Below, piece after piece: positions 8,986-19,747 of a stretch of DNA of 64,000 bases; positions within the stretch are counted from its first letter, which is position 1; each line of letters begins with the position of its first letter. Both the position numbers and the translations under genes were made by a program. The notes below the pieces were generated by a model. The model saw nothing but the letters and a program-made list of their open reading frames with translations. It made no database searches and was not told where the DNA came from. This DNA comes from Mesorhizobium sp. (GTDB lineage: Bacteria > Pseudomonadota > Alphaproteobacteria > Rhizobiales > Rhizobiaceae). The stretch lies in the NCBI GenBank assembly GCA_004963905.1, contig SUGL01000012.1, positions 62,001 through 126,000 of the forward strand, read 5' to 3'.

Positions 8986-9504
8986 TTACTCGGCCGACGC
9001 GGACTCGGCGGCCTTCTTCTCGGCGGCGTCCTGTGCGGCCTTCTCGACGGCCAGCGCCTCGGCGGCGGCGACCTTCTCGGCCTCGATGCGGGCGCGTTCG
9101 GCGTTCAGCGCGTCGCGCTCTTCATCGTTCAGCTTGCGGGCGCGCACGCCGGTGTTTTCCGAAATACGGGCCGACTTGCCGCGACGGTCACGCAGGTAAT
9201 AGAGCTTGGCGCGGCGCACCTTGCCGCGGCGCACGATCTCCACGCCCTCGACCATCGGCGAGTAGACCGGGAAAACGCGCTCGACGCCTTCGCCGTAGGA
9301 AATCTTGCGGACGGTGAAATTCTCCTGGAAGCCGGAGCCGGAGCGGGCGATGACGACGCCCTCATAGGCCTGGACGCGGGTGCGGCTGCCCTCGGTGACG
9401 CGCACCTGGACGCGCACGGTGTCGCCGGGCTGGAATTCGGGCAGCTTGCGCTTGGCTTCGATCTTGGCGGCCTGCTCGGCCTCGAGCTGACGGATGAGAT
9501 CCAT
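8986..9504 (-). CDS. rplS: 50S ribosomal protein L19
   Basis: The 172-residue product starts [20 protein letters not shown] and has the L19 core with [38 protein letters not shown] and [16 protein letters not shown]19 sits at the 30S-50S interface. The extra ~50 residues rich in alanine and glutamate at the C-terminus are typical of rhizobial L19. trmD and rimM lie upstream on the same strand, but the oppositely oriented TSUP gene separates them from rplS, so rplS must have its own promoter in the ~420-base gap 9505-9929. Confidence 0.97.
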   Translation of the reverse strand: MDLIRQLEAEQAAKIEAKRKLPEFQPGDTVRVQVRVTEGSRTRVQAYEGVVIARSGSGFQENFTVRKISYGEGVERVFPVYSPMVEGVEIVRRGKVRRAKLYYLRDRRGKSARISENTGVRARKLNDEERDALNAERARIEAEKVAAAEALAVEKAAQDAAEKKAAESASAE

Positions 9505-9718
9505 CTCAAATATCCACTTCTTGTTCTTCCGACAGTCAGAGCGTCCTCGGCTCGCCTTGCAGTTCCAATGACCGCTCGGCTATGCCCTTTGCCCAAGACA
9601 TTCAAATCCGGGGCATTGGGCAGGGACGGCTACACCGCCATTGTTGACGGGTCCAGAAGATCGTTCTTCCGGTTCGGGCGGCGACATACAGCTATTTCGC
9701 CGCTTTGTCACGCCCTAA

Positions 9719-9823
9719 TGCATGTCGCCCGGAAGTGTTCGCGGTTCCGGGACAACGACATGCATCAAAACAAGGACTTAAAGCGCGTCGCCTGAATCCG
9801 TTTCGGCGCGACGCGCTTTAAAG
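9719..9823. repeat. Family D palindromic repeat, copy 1
   Basis: GCATGTCGCCCGGAAGTG pairs with a second arm ending GACATGC (9720-9763). A second hairpin follows, AAAGCGCGTCGCC with GGCGCGACGCGCTTT (9780-9822). The same two-hairpin layout occurs at 52447-52546 and 54911-55019. Confidence 0.8.
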
Positions 9824-9929
9824 GCGTATTTTTTGCGGCCATGGCACCATCTTATTGCCGCCCTGCCGGGTTGCGCGAGGCTCGCGGGCTTTCTAAGCCG
9901 GAAAAGTGATCTTTCAGGGCCTCCCCTCA

Positions 9930-10682
9930 ATGACGTTCTTCGATGCAGTCCTGCTCTTCCTCGCGGGCTTTGCCTCGGGCGCCGCCAACGCGGTCGCCGG
10001 CGGCGGCACTTTCCTCACCTTCGGCGCCATGACGCTGGTCGGCCTGCCGCCGATCGTCGCCAACGCCACCTCCTCGGTGACGCAGCTGCCGGGTTACATC
10101 ACCTCGACGCTCGCCTATTGGACCGATATCCGGCATTTCTGGCGCGGCGCCCTGCTGCTTTGCCTGATCTCGGCTGGCGGTGCCCTGGCCGGTTCGCTCA
10201 TCCTTCTGGCGCTCGACAATCCATCGTTCCGGGCCCTGGTGCCGTGGCTGCTCATCGCCGCCACCGCCCTGTTTGCCGCCGGGCCTTGGCTGAAACCCGC
10301 GGCCGGACCGGAACATCAGGCCTCGGTCGGCTCGCTTGCCGGTTCGCTCGCTCAGTTCGCAACCGCGGTCTATGGCGGCTTCTTCGGCGCCGGCATGGGC
10401 GTGATGATGCTGGCCACCCTCGGCATCACCCAGGCCGGCGACTATCACCGCCTGAACGCGTTGAAGAACATGCTGTCCATCGTGATCGCGATTGTCGCCA
10501 TCCTGGTTTTCGTTTCCGGAGGCGTCGTCGCCTGGCCGCAGGCGATCGTCATGATCCCGGGCGTAGCGCTTGGCGGCTATGCCGGCGTGTGGATCGCCAA
10601 GCGCGTGCCGCAAGGCGTCGTGCGCGGCTTCGTCGTCGCCGTCGGCCTGCTTTTGGCTTTCTACTATTTTACCAGGGGTTGA
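9930..10682 (+). CDS. TSUP-family (TauE/SafE) membrane transporter
   Basis: A 250-residue inner-membrane protein with about seven to eight hydrophobic helices. It has the TSUP repeat motifs [19 protein letters not shown] near the N-terminus and [14 protein letters not shown] in the second half. Family members export sulfite, sulfoacetate or similar organosulfur anions, but the substrate here is unknown. A GTG start at 9906 would add eight residues. The 3' end overlaps trmD by 19 bases on the opposite strand. It interrupts the usual rimM-trmD-rplS order. Confidence 0.9.
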   Translation: MTFFDAVLLFLAGFASGAANAVAGGGTFLTFGAMTLVGLPPIVANATSSVTQLPGYITSTLAYWTDIRHFWRGALLLCLISAGGALAGSLILLALDNPSFRALVPWLLIAATALFAAGPWLKPAAGPEHQASVGSLAGSLAQFATAVYGGFFGAGMGVMMLATLGITQAGDYHRLNALKNMLSIVIAIVAILVFVSGGVVAWPQAIVMIPGVALGGYAGVWIAKRVPQGVVRGFVVAVGLLLAFYYFTRG

Positions 10683-11365
10683 CCTGGCGCCAGCAGATCC
10701 GGCCGCCGTTCCCTGGTCAGCTTCTCGGCCTCGGCGCGCCGCCATTCCGCGATCTTCTTGTGATTGCCGGAGGTCAGCACTTCGGGGATCGGCCTGCCTT
10801 CGAACTCCTGCGGCCGCGTGTAATGCGGATGCTCGAGCAGGCCGTTCTCGAAACTCTCTTCTTCGCCGGAGACGGCGTTGCCCATGACGCCAGGCAAGAG
10901 CCGAACCACGGCGTCGAGCAGCACCAGCGCCGCCGGCTCGCCGCCCGACAGGATGAAATCGCCGATCGAGACTTCCTCTAATCCCCGCGCGTCGATCACC
11001 CGCTGGTCGACGCCCTCGAAGCGGCCGCAAAGGATGACGGCGCCCGGCCCGGCGGCCAGGTCCCGCACCCTGGACTGCGTGAGCGGCCTGCCGCGCGGGC
11101 TCATCAAAAGACGCGGGCGCGGATCGCCCGGCGGCGAGGCGTGGTCGATGGCCTTGGCCAGCACGTCGGCGCGCATCACCATGCCGGCGCCGCCGCCGGC
11201 CGGCGTGTCGTCGACGGTGCGGTGCCTGTCTGTGGCGAAGTCGCGGATCTGTATCGCCTCCAGCGACCAGGCGCCGGCCTCCAGCGCCCGGCCGGCGAGC
11301 GACAGGCCGAGCGCGCCCGGAAACATTTCGGGATAGAGCGTTAGCACCGAGGCGGCAAAGCTCAC
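10664..11365 (-). CDS. trmD: tRNA (guanine-N1-)-methyltransferase
   Basis: A 233-residue SPOUT-class enzyme that methylates G37 of tRNAs and prevents frameshifting. Visible motifs are [56 protein letters not shown] and the tail [12 protein letters not shown]. The start is GTG and overlaps the rimM stop by four bases, the usual coupling. It has the normal length, with no defect seen. Confidence 0.97.
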   Translation of the reverse strand: MSFAASVLTLYPEMFPGALGLSLAGRALEAGAWSLEAIQIRDFATDRHRTVDDTPAGGGAGMVMRADVLAKAIDHASPPGDPRPRLLMSPRGRPLTQSRVRDLAAGPGAVILCGRFEGVDQRVIDARGLEEVSIGDFILSGGEPAALVLLDAVVRLLPGVMGNAVSGEEESFENGLLEHPHYTRPQEFEGRPIPEVLTSGNHKKIAEWRRAEAEKLTRERRPDLLAPGQPLVK

Positions 11366-11958
11366 CGGTTGCCCCCGGCATCCTTCGGTCCGCGCGGCCT
11401 GCCCTTCGGATCGAAGTCGGGATGGCCTGGCGCCTCGCTCTCCTCGTCGTCGACCAGCCCTGCCGCCAGCGGATCGACCTGGACGAAACCGTCGGCGATC
11501 GACACATGCGGCACGGCGGCTTGCGTGAACGGGATCAGCACGCCCTTGCGGCCGGCGAGCGTGACGTCGAGTATGTCGCCGCCGCCGAAATTGTGCACGG
11601 CGACAACCCTGCCGATGGTCCCGGTTTCGTCCCTGACCTCCAGGCCGATGAGGTCGGCATGGTAGAACTCGTCCTCCTCGCCGTCGTCCGGCAGCACCGA
11701 ACGGTCGACGAACAGTTCCGTGCCGGCAAGCGCCTCCGCGGCATTGCGGTCGCTGACCCCCTTGAGGCGCACCACGACCACCGTGCCGGCCGGCCTGATG
11801 TCGAGGATCTGGAAGGCGCGGCCGTCCTTGGCGTAGAGCGGCCCGTAATCGGCCAGCGCCAGCGGATCGCCGGTGAAGGTCTTCACCCGCAATTCGCCCT
11901 TGATGCCGTGCGCGGCGCCGATCACGGCCATCTGAACGGGGTTTTGCAGCTTGGACAT
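11362..11958 (-). CDS. rimM: Ribosome maturation factor RimM
   Basis: A 198-residue 16S processing factor that helps assemble the 30S head through protein S19. It begins [20 protein letters not shown], with [12 protein letters not shown] in the RimM N-domain and a PRC-barrel C-domain ([20 protein letters not shown]). An in-frame ATG at 11964 is an alternative. AAGGA lies upstream of both, and the spacing fits 11958 better. The acidic C-terminal tail ([19 protein letters not shown]) is an extension found in rhizobia. It is the first gene of rimM-trmD and divergent from xerC. Confidence 0.95.
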   Translation of the reverse strand: MSKLQNPVQMAVIGAAHGIKGELRVKTFTGDPLALADYGPLYAKDGRAFQILDIRPAGTVVVVRLKGVSDRNAAEALAGTELFVDRSVLPDDGEEDEFYHADLIGLEVRDETGTIGRVVAVHNFGGGDILDVTLAGRKGVLIPFTQAAVPHVSIADGFVQVDPLAAGLVDDEESEAPGHPDFDPKGRPRGPKDAGGNR

Positions 11959-12056
11959 CGGCATCAATTCCTTTGCCCTGCTCTAACGCCCTGCAGCCAT
12001 CATTTCAATGATCGCCTCTTCACCGCTTCCTAACCTGCCGGGCGGAAAATGCCGCC

Positions 12057-12995
12057 ATGCAGGAATTCCTCATCCCGGCAAAGCCCGACCTTCAGGCTGC
12101 GCGCGAAACCTGGCTGAAGACGCTGGCGCGCGAGCGCCGGCTCTCGCCGGAGACGGTCGAAGCCTATGAGCGCGACACGCGCCAGTTCCTGCATTTTTTG
12201 ACAGGACATTGCGGCGGTCCGCCCGGCATCGCCGACATCGCCGACTTGCGGCCCGCCGATCTGCGCGGCTTCCTCGCCGCGCGCCGTAACGACGGCGCCG
12301 GCGCCCGCACGCTCGGCCGCGGCCTGGCGGGCATCCGTTCGCTGCTGCGCTTTCTCGAAAAGCGCGGTCTCGCCAACGCCGCCGGTGCGGCAGCGCTGCG
12401 CGCGCCGCGCCAGCCGAAATCGCTGCCCAAGCCGCTGACCGCGAGCGATGCGAAACAGGTCGTGGCCGTGGAAGGCCAGTTGGCGGAAGAGCCATGGATC
12501 GCCGCCCGCAACGCCGCCGTGCTGACGCTGCTCTATGGTTCCGGCCTGCGCATCTCGGAAGCGCTCGGCCTGACCGGCGCCGATCTCGCCACGGAAACCG
12601 ACACCGTGCTGCGCATCACCGGCAAGGGCGGCAAGACAAGGCTGGTGCCGGTGCTGCCGGTGGCGTCACGTGCGGTCGCCGAGTACCGGCGGCTCTGTCC
12701 CTTCTATATCGATCCGAAGGAGCTGCTGTTTCGCGGCGCCCGCGGCGGCCCCCTCAACCCGGCGATCGTGCAGCGCGAGATGGCGAAGCTGCGCTCGGCG
12801 CTCAACCTGCCGGACACCGCCACGCCGCACGCCTTGCGCCATTCCTTCGCCACGCATCTGCTTGGCCGCGGCGGCGACCTGCGCACCATCCAGGAACTGC
12901 TCGGCCATGCCAGCCTGTCGACCACGCAGGTCTATACCGGCGTCGACACTGCAAGGCTGCTGGATATCTACGAGCGCGCGCATCCCAGGGCGTGA
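12057..12995 (+). CDS. xerC: Tyrosine recombinase XerC
   Basis: A 312-residue site-specific recombinase that, with XerD, resolves chromosome dimers at dif. The catalytic residues are all visible: Arg in GSGLRISEALGL, Lys in GKGGKTRLVP, His-x-x-Arg in HALRHSFATHLL, His in LLGHASLSTTQ and the nucleophile Tyr in QVYTGVDTARL. The N-terminal SAM-like domain covers residues ~10-105. Length and motif set indicate a host XerC rather than a phage integrase. Confidence 0.95.
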   Translation: MQEFLIPAKPDLQAARETWLKTLARERRLSPETVEAYERDTRQFLHFLTGHCGGPPGIADIADLRPADLRGFLAARRNDGAGARTLGRGLAGIRSLLRFLEKRGLANAAGAAALRAPRQPKSLPKPLTASDAKQVVAVEGQLAEEPWIAARNAAVLTLLYGSGLRISEALGLTGADLATETDTVLRITGKGGKTRLVPVLPVASRAVAEYRRLCPFYIDPKELLFRGARGGPLNPAIVQREMAKLRSALNLPDTATPHALRHSFATHLLGRGGDLRTIQELLGHASLSTTQVYTGVDTARLLDIYERAHPRA

Positions 12996-13005
12996 CCTCC
13001 GACTT

Positions 13006-13188
13006 CGTCATTCCAGGGCGGAGCAAGGAGCGCAGCGACGCGCGCAGACCCTGGAATCCATGCCGTGACCTCGGCGCTCCGCAACGGTGCAGAATTCTGC
13101 ACCGCCACATTCCACGGCGCAGGCAACGGAATGGATCCTCGGGTCTGCGCGCGTCGCTGCGCTCCTTGCTTCGCCCGTGGATGACGAC
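13006..13188. repeat. Family A nested palindromic repeat, copy 3
   Basis: It starts 10 bases after the xerC stop. The outer arms are CGTCATTCCAGGGCGGAGC and CGCCCGTGGATGACG, and the inner arm pair surrounds GGTGCAGAATTCTGCACC. It fills most of the 12996-13319 gap, where no gene is seen. Confidence 0.85.
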
Positions 13189-13319
13189 GCGATGGGCGTT
13201 TCAGCTAATTGTCGAGGTATCCGATCCGATAACCCCGAGCGGAAACACCAGCAGGGCCGGGAACAATTTCATTCCGCCGATTAACGGTTTTGCCGCTTTT
13301 GGCGGTTAAGAAGCTCCTC

Positions 13320-14384
13320 ATGAAACGCGTCATCGCCATCGCCGACCGCGCGGCTCTCGTCTCGTTGAAGCTGCTTGCAGCACTCAACGTGCTGTTTTTC
13401 CTGTCATTCCTCGTCGTCCTGCTGCTGGCCGGCAGGGCGCATGCCGAAGCTCCCGCCTGCGCCGGCACCGATCTGCTGGCAGGTCTTGCAAAGAGCGACC
13501 CCGCCGCCTTCGAGAAGGTCGAGGCCGAGGCGGCCGCCGTTCCGAATGGCAAGAGCCTGTTGTGGAAGCTGGAGAAACCGGGCGAAAAGCCGTCCTATCT
13601 CTTCGGCACCATGCATATGACCGACGTGCGCGTCACCACGCTGCCGGCCGCCGCGCGGAAGGCGTATGACGGCGCCGGCACCATCATCATCGAAACCACC
13701 GACGCCCTCGACAAGGCCAAGATGATGGCCGCCATGGCCGCCGAGCCCGGCCTGATGATGTTCACCGACAACACGACGCTGTCCTCGCTGCTGTCGCCGG
13801 AAGACGCGGCCGTGCTGAACAAGGGGCTCGACGCACGCGGCATCCCGCCCCTGACCGTCGCCAAGATGAAGCCATGGATCCTGTCGGCCATGGTGGCATT
13901 GCCGGCTTGCGAGGTGGCGCGCCAGGCTGCCGGCGCGCCGGTGCTGGACGTCAAGCTGGCCTCCGACGCCAAGGCGTCGGGAAAGGACGTCGAGGGACTG
14001 GAAACCGCCGCCGACCAATTGCGCGCCATGGCATCGCTGCCGCTTTCGTACCACATGAAGGGGCTGGTCGAGACGCTGAAGCTCGGCGACAAGGTGAACG
14101 ACGTCAACGAGACGATGATCGTGCTCTACCAGCGCGGCGAGGTCGGCATGTTCTGGCCGCTGTTCCGCGCCGTGCTGCCCGATGCCGAGAACGACCAGGC
14201 CGGCTATGCCGCCTTCGAGCAGACCATGATCACCAGCCGCAACAAGGTGATGGTCGACCACGCCATGCCGATTCTGGCCAAGGGCAATGCCTTCATGGCG
14301 GTCGGCGCGCTGCATCTGCCCGGTCCTGACGGACTGGTCGAAGATTTCCGCAAGGCGGGGTATACTGTTACCGCCGTCAACTGA
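13320..14384 (+). CDS. TraB/GumN family protein with N-terminal membrane anchor
   Basis: A 354-residue protein with a long hydrophobic segment at residues ~18-42 (LLAALNVLFFLSFLVVLLLA) ending in a possible signal-peptidase site AHA. The periplasmic part has SYLFGTMHMTD near the start and AFMAVGALHLPGPDGLV near the end, the paired GxxH motifs of the TraB/GumN (Tiki-like) family. Some members are metal-dependent proteases. The bacterial role is poorly known. It has no link to conjugative TraB despite the name. Confidence 0.85.
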   Translation: MKRVIAIADRAALVSLKLLAALNVLFFLSFLVVLLLAGRAHAEAPACAGTDLLAGLAKSDPAAFEKVEAEAAAVPNGKSLLWKLEKPGEKPSYLFGTMHMTDVRVTTLPAAARKAYDGAGTIIIETTDALDKAKMMAAMAAEPGLMMFTDNTTLSSLLSPEDAAVLNKGLDARGIPPLTVAKMKPWILSAMVALPACEVARQAAGAPVLDVKLASDAKASGKDVEGLETAADQLRAMASLPLSYHMKGLVETLKLGDKVNDVNETMIVLYQRGEVGMFWPLFRAVLPDAENDQAGYAAFEQTMITSRNKVMVDHAMPILAKGNAFMAVGALHLPGPDGLVEDFRKAGYTVTAVN

Positions 14385-14516
14385 GTCGTCTGGCGGCTGG
14401 CGGACTGAAAACGCCGGTTTTTCAGCGCTTTCCGCCCGCCCGCGTGAAACCCAATTCAGGGTTGCGCGTTTGATGGCTGTTGATTGAAGCCTTTCTTTCC
14501 AAGGAGGACACGTTTC

Positions 14517-14825
14517 ATGGCGAACCCTAACGACCCCTTCACCCCTCCGAGCACCCCTCCCTCGTCGGGTGGCGGCGGCAGCGGGTGGCTGATCGCCCTT
14601 GTTGTCATTATCCTGGCCATCGTTGCGTATTATGTTTTTGGCAGAAGCGGCGGCGAAAAGGCCCCGGCGCCCGCCGAGCCGCCGGCCGCCACCACGCCGG
14701 CCCCGGCCCCTGAACCGGCGCCCGCAACACCTGCTCCGGCGCCCGCGCCGGCCCCGACTCCCGCGCCAGCTCCGGCACCTGCGCCTGCTCCCGCACCAGC
14801 TCCAGCACCTGCGCCGTCTCCGTGA
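14517..14825 (+). CDS. Single-pass membrane protein with proline/alanine tail
   Basis: The start at 14517 follows a strong AAGGAGG. The 102-residue product has a short glycine-rich N-terminus, one hydrophobic helix (WLIALVVIILAIVAYYVF, residues ~26-43), and about 60 residues of almost pure Pro-Ala pairs. No catalytic domain is present. Such PA-rich tails are thought to be extended and may reach across the periplasm. The repeat makes this region prone to length change. A strong terminator follows. Confidence 0.8.
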   Translation: MANPNDPFTPPSTPPSSGGGGSGWLIALVVIILAIVAYYVFGRSGGEKAPAPAEPPAATTPAPAPEPAPATPAPAPAPAPTPAPAPAPAPAPAPAPAPAPSP

Positions 14826-14848
14826 TCAGCCTATAGCTCAACGACAAA

Positions 14849-14880
14849 CGGCCCGCCGAAAAGCGGGCCGTTTTGTTTTG
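14849..14880 (+). terminator. Rho-independent terminator
   Basis: CGGCCCGC and GCGGGCCG pair around CGAAAA, followed by TTTTGTTTTG. It ends the Pro/Ala-rich protein gene. Confidence 0.9.
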
Positions 14881-14910
14881 AAGCGTTGGGCCGAGAGCCC
14901 ACCTGCGCTT

Positions 14911-15068
14911 CGTCATCCTCGGGCTTGACCCGAGGATCCATGCCGTGACCATTGCCGTAGGGCGCAACGGTGCAAGAATTCTGAAATGCTGCAACGCCTT
15001 GATGGAACGGCATGGATCCTAGGGTCTGCGCGCGTCGCTTCGCTCCTTGCTCCGCCCTAGGATGACGA
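14911..15068. repeat. Family A nested palindromic repeat, copy 4
   Basis: Its left arm is the CGTCATCCTCGGGCTTGACC variant and its right arm ends GCCCTAGGATGACGAA. The inner GAATTC is kept, but one inner arm has decayed. It sits between convergent genes. Confidence 0.85.
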
Positions 15069-15097
15069 AGTCGCGGGGATACGGCCCTTGCTTGCTA

Positions 15098-16504
15098 TTA
15101 GATATGAATCGGCTTGAAGAACGTTGCCAGCGCCGCTTCCTTCACCGCTTCCGACATGGTCGGGTGCGCATGGCAGGTGCGGGCAAGGTCCTCCGAGGAA
15201 CCGCCGAACTCCATCAGCACCGATGCTTCGTGGATCATCTCGCCGGCACCGAAGCCGACGATGTGGACGCCGAGCACGCGGTCGCTTGCCTTGTCGGCCA
15301 GGATCTTCACGAAGCCGTCGGTGTGCAGCATGGCGCGCGCGCGGCCATTGGCGCTGAACGGGAATTTGCCGACCTTGTAGTCGATGCCGGCCTTCTTCAG
15401 TTCTTCCTCGGTCTTGCCGACAGAGGCGATTTCCGGGCTGGTGTAGACGACGCTCGGGATGACGTCATAGTTCACATGGCCGGCCTGGCCGGCGATCGTC
15501 TCGGCCACCGCCACGCCCTCGTCCTCGGCCTTGTGCGCCAGCATCGGTCCGGCGATGACGTCGCCGATGGCATAGATGCCGGGCACGCTGGTCCTCAGAT
15601 GCCCGTCGGTCCTGACCCGGCCGCGCTCGTCCACCTCGACGCCCGCTTCCTTCAGTCCCAGGCTGTCGGCATAGGGGCGGCGCCCGGTCGCAACCAGCAC
15701 GACATCGGCCTCGATGGTTTCCGCCGCGCCGCCCTTGACCGGCTCGAAGGTCACGCTGGCGCCCTTCTTGGATTTGGCGACGCCGGTGACCTTGGCCCCC
15801 AGCTTGAACTCGAAACCCTGCTTGGATAAGAGCCGCTGGAACTGCTTCGAGACTTCGCCGTCCATGCCGCCGAGGATGGTGTCGAGGAACTCGACGACCG
15901 TGACCTTGGCGCCGAGCCTGGCCCAGACCGAGCCGAGCTCCAGCCCGATGACGCCGCCGCCGACCACAACGAGGCTGGCGGGCACCTTGGCCAGCGACAG
16001 CGCGCCGGTCGAGGACACGATCACCTTCTCGTCGAAGTCGACCTTGACGCCCGGAATGCCGGCGACGTCGGAGCCGGTGGCAATGACGATGTTCTTCGTC
16101 TCGATCTCCTCGACCTTGCCGTCCTCGCCCGTGACCGACACCTTGCCGGCGCCGATCACCTTGCCGGTGCCGCGAAAACTGTCGATCTTGTTCTTCTTGA
16201 ACAGGAAGGCGACGCCGCTGACGTTCGAGGCCACGGTCGCATCCTTGTGCGCCAGCATCTTCTTGAGGTTGAGCTTCGGCGCCCCGACCTCGACGCCCAG
16301 TGTATCGAAGGCGTGGCCGGCTTCGGCGAACATCTCGGAGGCGTGAAGCAGCGCCTTCGACGGGATGCAGCCGATGTTGAGGCAGGTGCCGCCGAAGGTG
16401 GCGTTCTTCTCGATCACTGCCGTCTTCAGGCCGAGCTGCGCCGCCTTGATGGCGCAGACATAGCCGCCCGGTCCCGATCCGATGATTACGACGTCATAAG
16501 CCAT
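15098..16504 (-). CDS. lpdA: Dihydrolipoyl dehydrogenase (E3)
   Basis: The 468-residue flavoprotein reoxidises dihydrolipoamide with NAD+. It shows the FAD-binding [17 protein letters not shown], the redox disulfide in [16 protein letters not shown], the NAD-binding [20 protein letters not shown], and the catalytic His-Glu in [14 protein letters not shown]. It closes the TCA-cycle transcription unit after odhA and odhB, so it most likely serves 2-oxoglutarate dehydrogenase, though a shared role with pyruvate dehydrogenase is possible. Confidence 0.97.
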   Translation of the reverse strand: MAYDVVIIGSGPGGYVCAIKAAQLGLKTAVIEKNATFGGTCLNIGCIPSKALLHASEMFAEAGHAFDTLGVEVGAPKLNLKKMLAHKDATVASNVSGVAFLFKKNKIDSFRGTGKVIGAGKVSVTGEDGKVEEIETKNIVIATGSDVAGIPGVKVDFDEKVIVSSTGALSLAKVPASLVVVGGGVIGLELGSVWARLGAKVTVVEFLDTILGGMDGEVSKQFQRLLSKQGFEFKLGAKVTGVAKSKKGASVTFEPVKGGAAETIEADVVLVATGRRPYADSLGLKEAGVEVDERGRVRTDGHLRTSVPGIYAIGDVIAGPMLAHKAEDEGVAVAETIAGQAGHVNYDVIPSVVYTSPEIASVGKTEEELKKAGIDYKVGKFPFSANGRARAMLHTDGFVKILADKASDRVLGVHIVGFGAGEMIHEASVLMEFGGSSEDLARTCHAHPTMSEAVKEAALATFFKPIHI

Positions 16505-16528
16505 GAGACTGTCCTTCTTATCCGGCCT

Positions 16529-17284
16529 TCAACGGCCGCCGCTCACATTGAGGATCGCGCCCGTTATATAGGAGGCCGCGTCCGACAGAAGATAGAGAAC
16601 CGCGCTCGCGACCTCATCGGCCGTGCCGGCACGTTTCATCGGCAGCATGTCCTGCATCTGCGCCACGCGATCGGGCTGGCCGCCCGAGGCATGGATCTCG
16701 GTCTCGGTGATGCCGGGGCTGACCGCGTTGACGCGAATGCCTTCGAGCGCGACTTCACGCGCGAGCCCGATCGTCAGAGTGTCGATCGCGCCCTTGGAGG
16801 CGGCGTAGTCGACATATTCGCCGGGCGAGCCCAGCCTGGCCGCCGCCGAGGACAGGTTGACGATGGCGCCGCCCCTGCCGCCGCGGCGGGTCGACATGCG
16901 CTTCACCGCCTCGCGCGCGCAGAGGAAGGAGCCAATGACGTTGACGCGCATCATGCGCTCGACCCGCTCGGCGCTCATCTCGTCGACGCGCGCCTTGACG
17001 TCGACGATGCCGGCATTGTTGACGAAGGCGTCGAGCCGGCCGAAGGCCCGGTCCACCGCCTCGAACATCGCCACGACATCGGCCTCGTTGCCGACATCGC
17101 CCTTGACAGCGAAGGCCTCGCCGCCCGCGGCTTCGAGCTCGGCAACAAGCGCTTCGGCGGCTGCCCGGTTGGAGACGTAGTTGATCGCCACCCGATAGCC
17201 GGCCTGGGTTGCCTGCCGGCAGATGGCGGCGCCGATGCCGCGGCTGCCGCCGGTGACCAGCAGTGTCTTCTTGTCCGTGCTCAT
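16529..17284 (-). CDS. Short-chain dehydrogenase/reductase
   Basis: The 251-residue SDR starts MSTDKKTLLVTGGSRGIGAA, with the nucleotide-binding TGGSRGIG, NNAGIVD, catalytic Ser in NLSSAAARLG and YVDYAASKGA (Tyr-x3-Lys). It has the classical length and is NAD(P)-dependent. The substrate is unknown. Its ATG overlaps the stop of the upstream unknown gene (17281-17799). Its position between odhB and lpdA suggests cotranscription, not a part in the dehydrogenase complex. Confidence 0.9.
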   Translation of the reverse strand: MSTDKKTLLVTGGSRGIGAAICRQATQAGYRVAINYVSNRAAAEALVAELEAAGGEAFAVKGDVGNEADVVAMFEAVDRAFGRLDAFVNNAGIVDVKARVDEMSAERVERMMRVNVIGSFLCAREAVKRMSTRRGGRGGAIVNLSSAAARLGSPGEYVDYAASKGAIDTLTIGLAREVALEGIRVNAVSPGITETEIHASGGQPDRVAQMQDMLPMKRAGTADEVASAVLYLLSDAASYITGAILNVSGGR

Positions 17285-17799
17285 TCCTGGCAGCCTTTCA
17301 AGGCAAAGACGTCCCACGGCACCTTGGAGAAGCCGGCGGGACCGTAAGCGGCCGACATTTCGAGCGACGGCCCGAGATCGGGAAAGATCAGGCTTTTCGG
17401 CGCATCAGTGCCCTCGGCCGGCAGCAGCCCGATGCCGCCCTTGTCATCGGCGCTGTAGATCACGCCCTCCCAGACCGTGCAGGCGGCAAGCTCCTCGCCG
17501 GTGACGTCGCCGGTCGGGCATTTGTACATCAGCGAGCCGTGCGGACGTGAGGCGGAGCCTTCGGTCCACATGGCGATGCCGTCGAGCACGACATTGTTGT
17601 CGAGGATCATGCGGAATGTATTGGTGATCGTCGCCGACGTACCGGTCGGGGTGAAGTCGATCTCGGTCCCGCTCTTTGCCTCGCCATAGACGGCGAGCTG
17701 GATCGGGCAGGCGGCCTGGGTCGCCGCCGGGATCATCGTCATGCCGACCGCTATCGATGCGATCGAAAGACTTTCGGACAAGAAAGAGCAGATCGTCAC
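17281..17799 (-). CDS. Hypothetical secreted protein between odhB and lpdA
   Basis: The start is GTG at 17799, with AAGGCGGA about six bases upstream and 2 bases after the stop of the preceding gene. The first ~29 residues are hydrophobic and end in ATQA, a likely signal peptide cleavage before ACPIQLAVYG. The mature protein (~143 residues) has four cysteines (ACP, YKCP, ACT, KGC) that could form two disulfides. I do not recognise the family. It overlaps the SDR gene by four bases. Confidence 0.7.
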   Translation of the reverse strand: MTICSFLSESLSIASIAVGMTMIPAATQAACPIQLAVYGEAKSGTEIDFTPTGTSATITNTFRMILDNNVVLDGIAMWTEGSASRPHGSLMYKCPTGDVTGEELAACTVWEGVIYSADDKGGIGLLPAEGTDAPKSLIFPDLGPSLEMSAAYGPAGFSKVPWDVFALKGCQE

Positions 17800-17801
17800 T
17801 G

Positions 17802-18383
17802 CTATCCGCCTTGAACAGCTTGATCGAGGATGAAGACCGTCGAAAGAAAATAATCTATCTCGAACGCAACATTGCCATTCCTGTCGACCGGAACCGCGTT
17901 CACCTCATATTTGAGGGTCAAGATGCGAGAACTCTCCGTCAGCTCAATATAGACGTCGCGCTCGCGACCACCGCCGATTGCCCATTCGAATTCGCTTTTG
18001 TGCAGAAACTGCAACGCCTTGGGCAAGGTATGTATGGCTATCGGACTCGTGCCTGCAAAAATTACAGGATGCCGGCCTACGTCGACGTCAAGGTGGCCGT
18101 ACCAAGTCGCCATCGTTCCACCCGATTGCAATCGTCCGAAGACAGGCTCGACGCTAATCGATCTCAGACGAAAATCGGGACTGAAGAAGAACTCGCAATT
18201 TCGACCATAGATGCACCATGCTGACTCGGCATCCTCGTGGCGATAGTGATTATCCGCCCGCACATCCTCCGGGTCGATCAAACCTCGAATCGCTTCACGG
18301 CTGCTTACGCCAAGTTCGATCGGCCCCGCGCGACCTGTCGTCAGCAGCTCGAACAGGTCGATGGGCTCGGCGGGCTCGGCCAT
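17802..18383 (-). CDS. Hypothetical cytoplasmic protein between odhB and lpdA
   Basis: The 193-residue protein starts MAEPAEPIDLFELLTTGR, 11 bases after the odhB stop, with AGGG upstream. It has no signal peptide or membrane segment. Aromatic and charged beta-rich stretches (AWCIYGRNCEFFFSPDFRL, TMATWYGHLDVDVGRHP) suggest a compact fold. I recognise no family. Its base composition is visibly less GC-rich than odhB and lpdA, with more A/T-ending codons, which hints at acquisition. The function is unknown. Confidence 0.65.
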   Translation of the reverse strand: MAEPAEPIDLFELLTTGRAGPIELGVSSREAIRGLIDPEDVRADNHYRHEDAESAWCIYGRNCEFFFSPDFRLRSISVEPVFGRLQSGGTMATWYGHLDVDVGRHPVIFAGTSPIAIHTLPKALQFLHKSEFEWAIGGGRERDVYIELTESSRILTLKYEVNAVPVDRNGNVAFEIDYFLSTVFILDQAVQGG

Positions 18384-18393
18384 CCCTGACCAC

Positions 18394-19677
<1,284 letters not shown>

Positions 19678-19747
19678 TGTGCCTGTCCGTTCTCTTCTCT
19701 TCTTGAGGTCTGTTTCGTTCGGGTCTGCTTATTCGCCCAAGATCTGC

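Noticed and set aside
12057..12995. A phage or island integrase
   Set aside because: The length, N-terminal domain and motif spacing are those of host XerC, and no attachment site or tRNA is nearby.
13320..14384. A conjugation gene, because of the TraB family name
   Set aside because: The GTMH and GALHLPG motifs belong to the TraB/GumN (Tiki-like) family, which is unrelated to type IV secretion TraB, and no other transfer genes are present.
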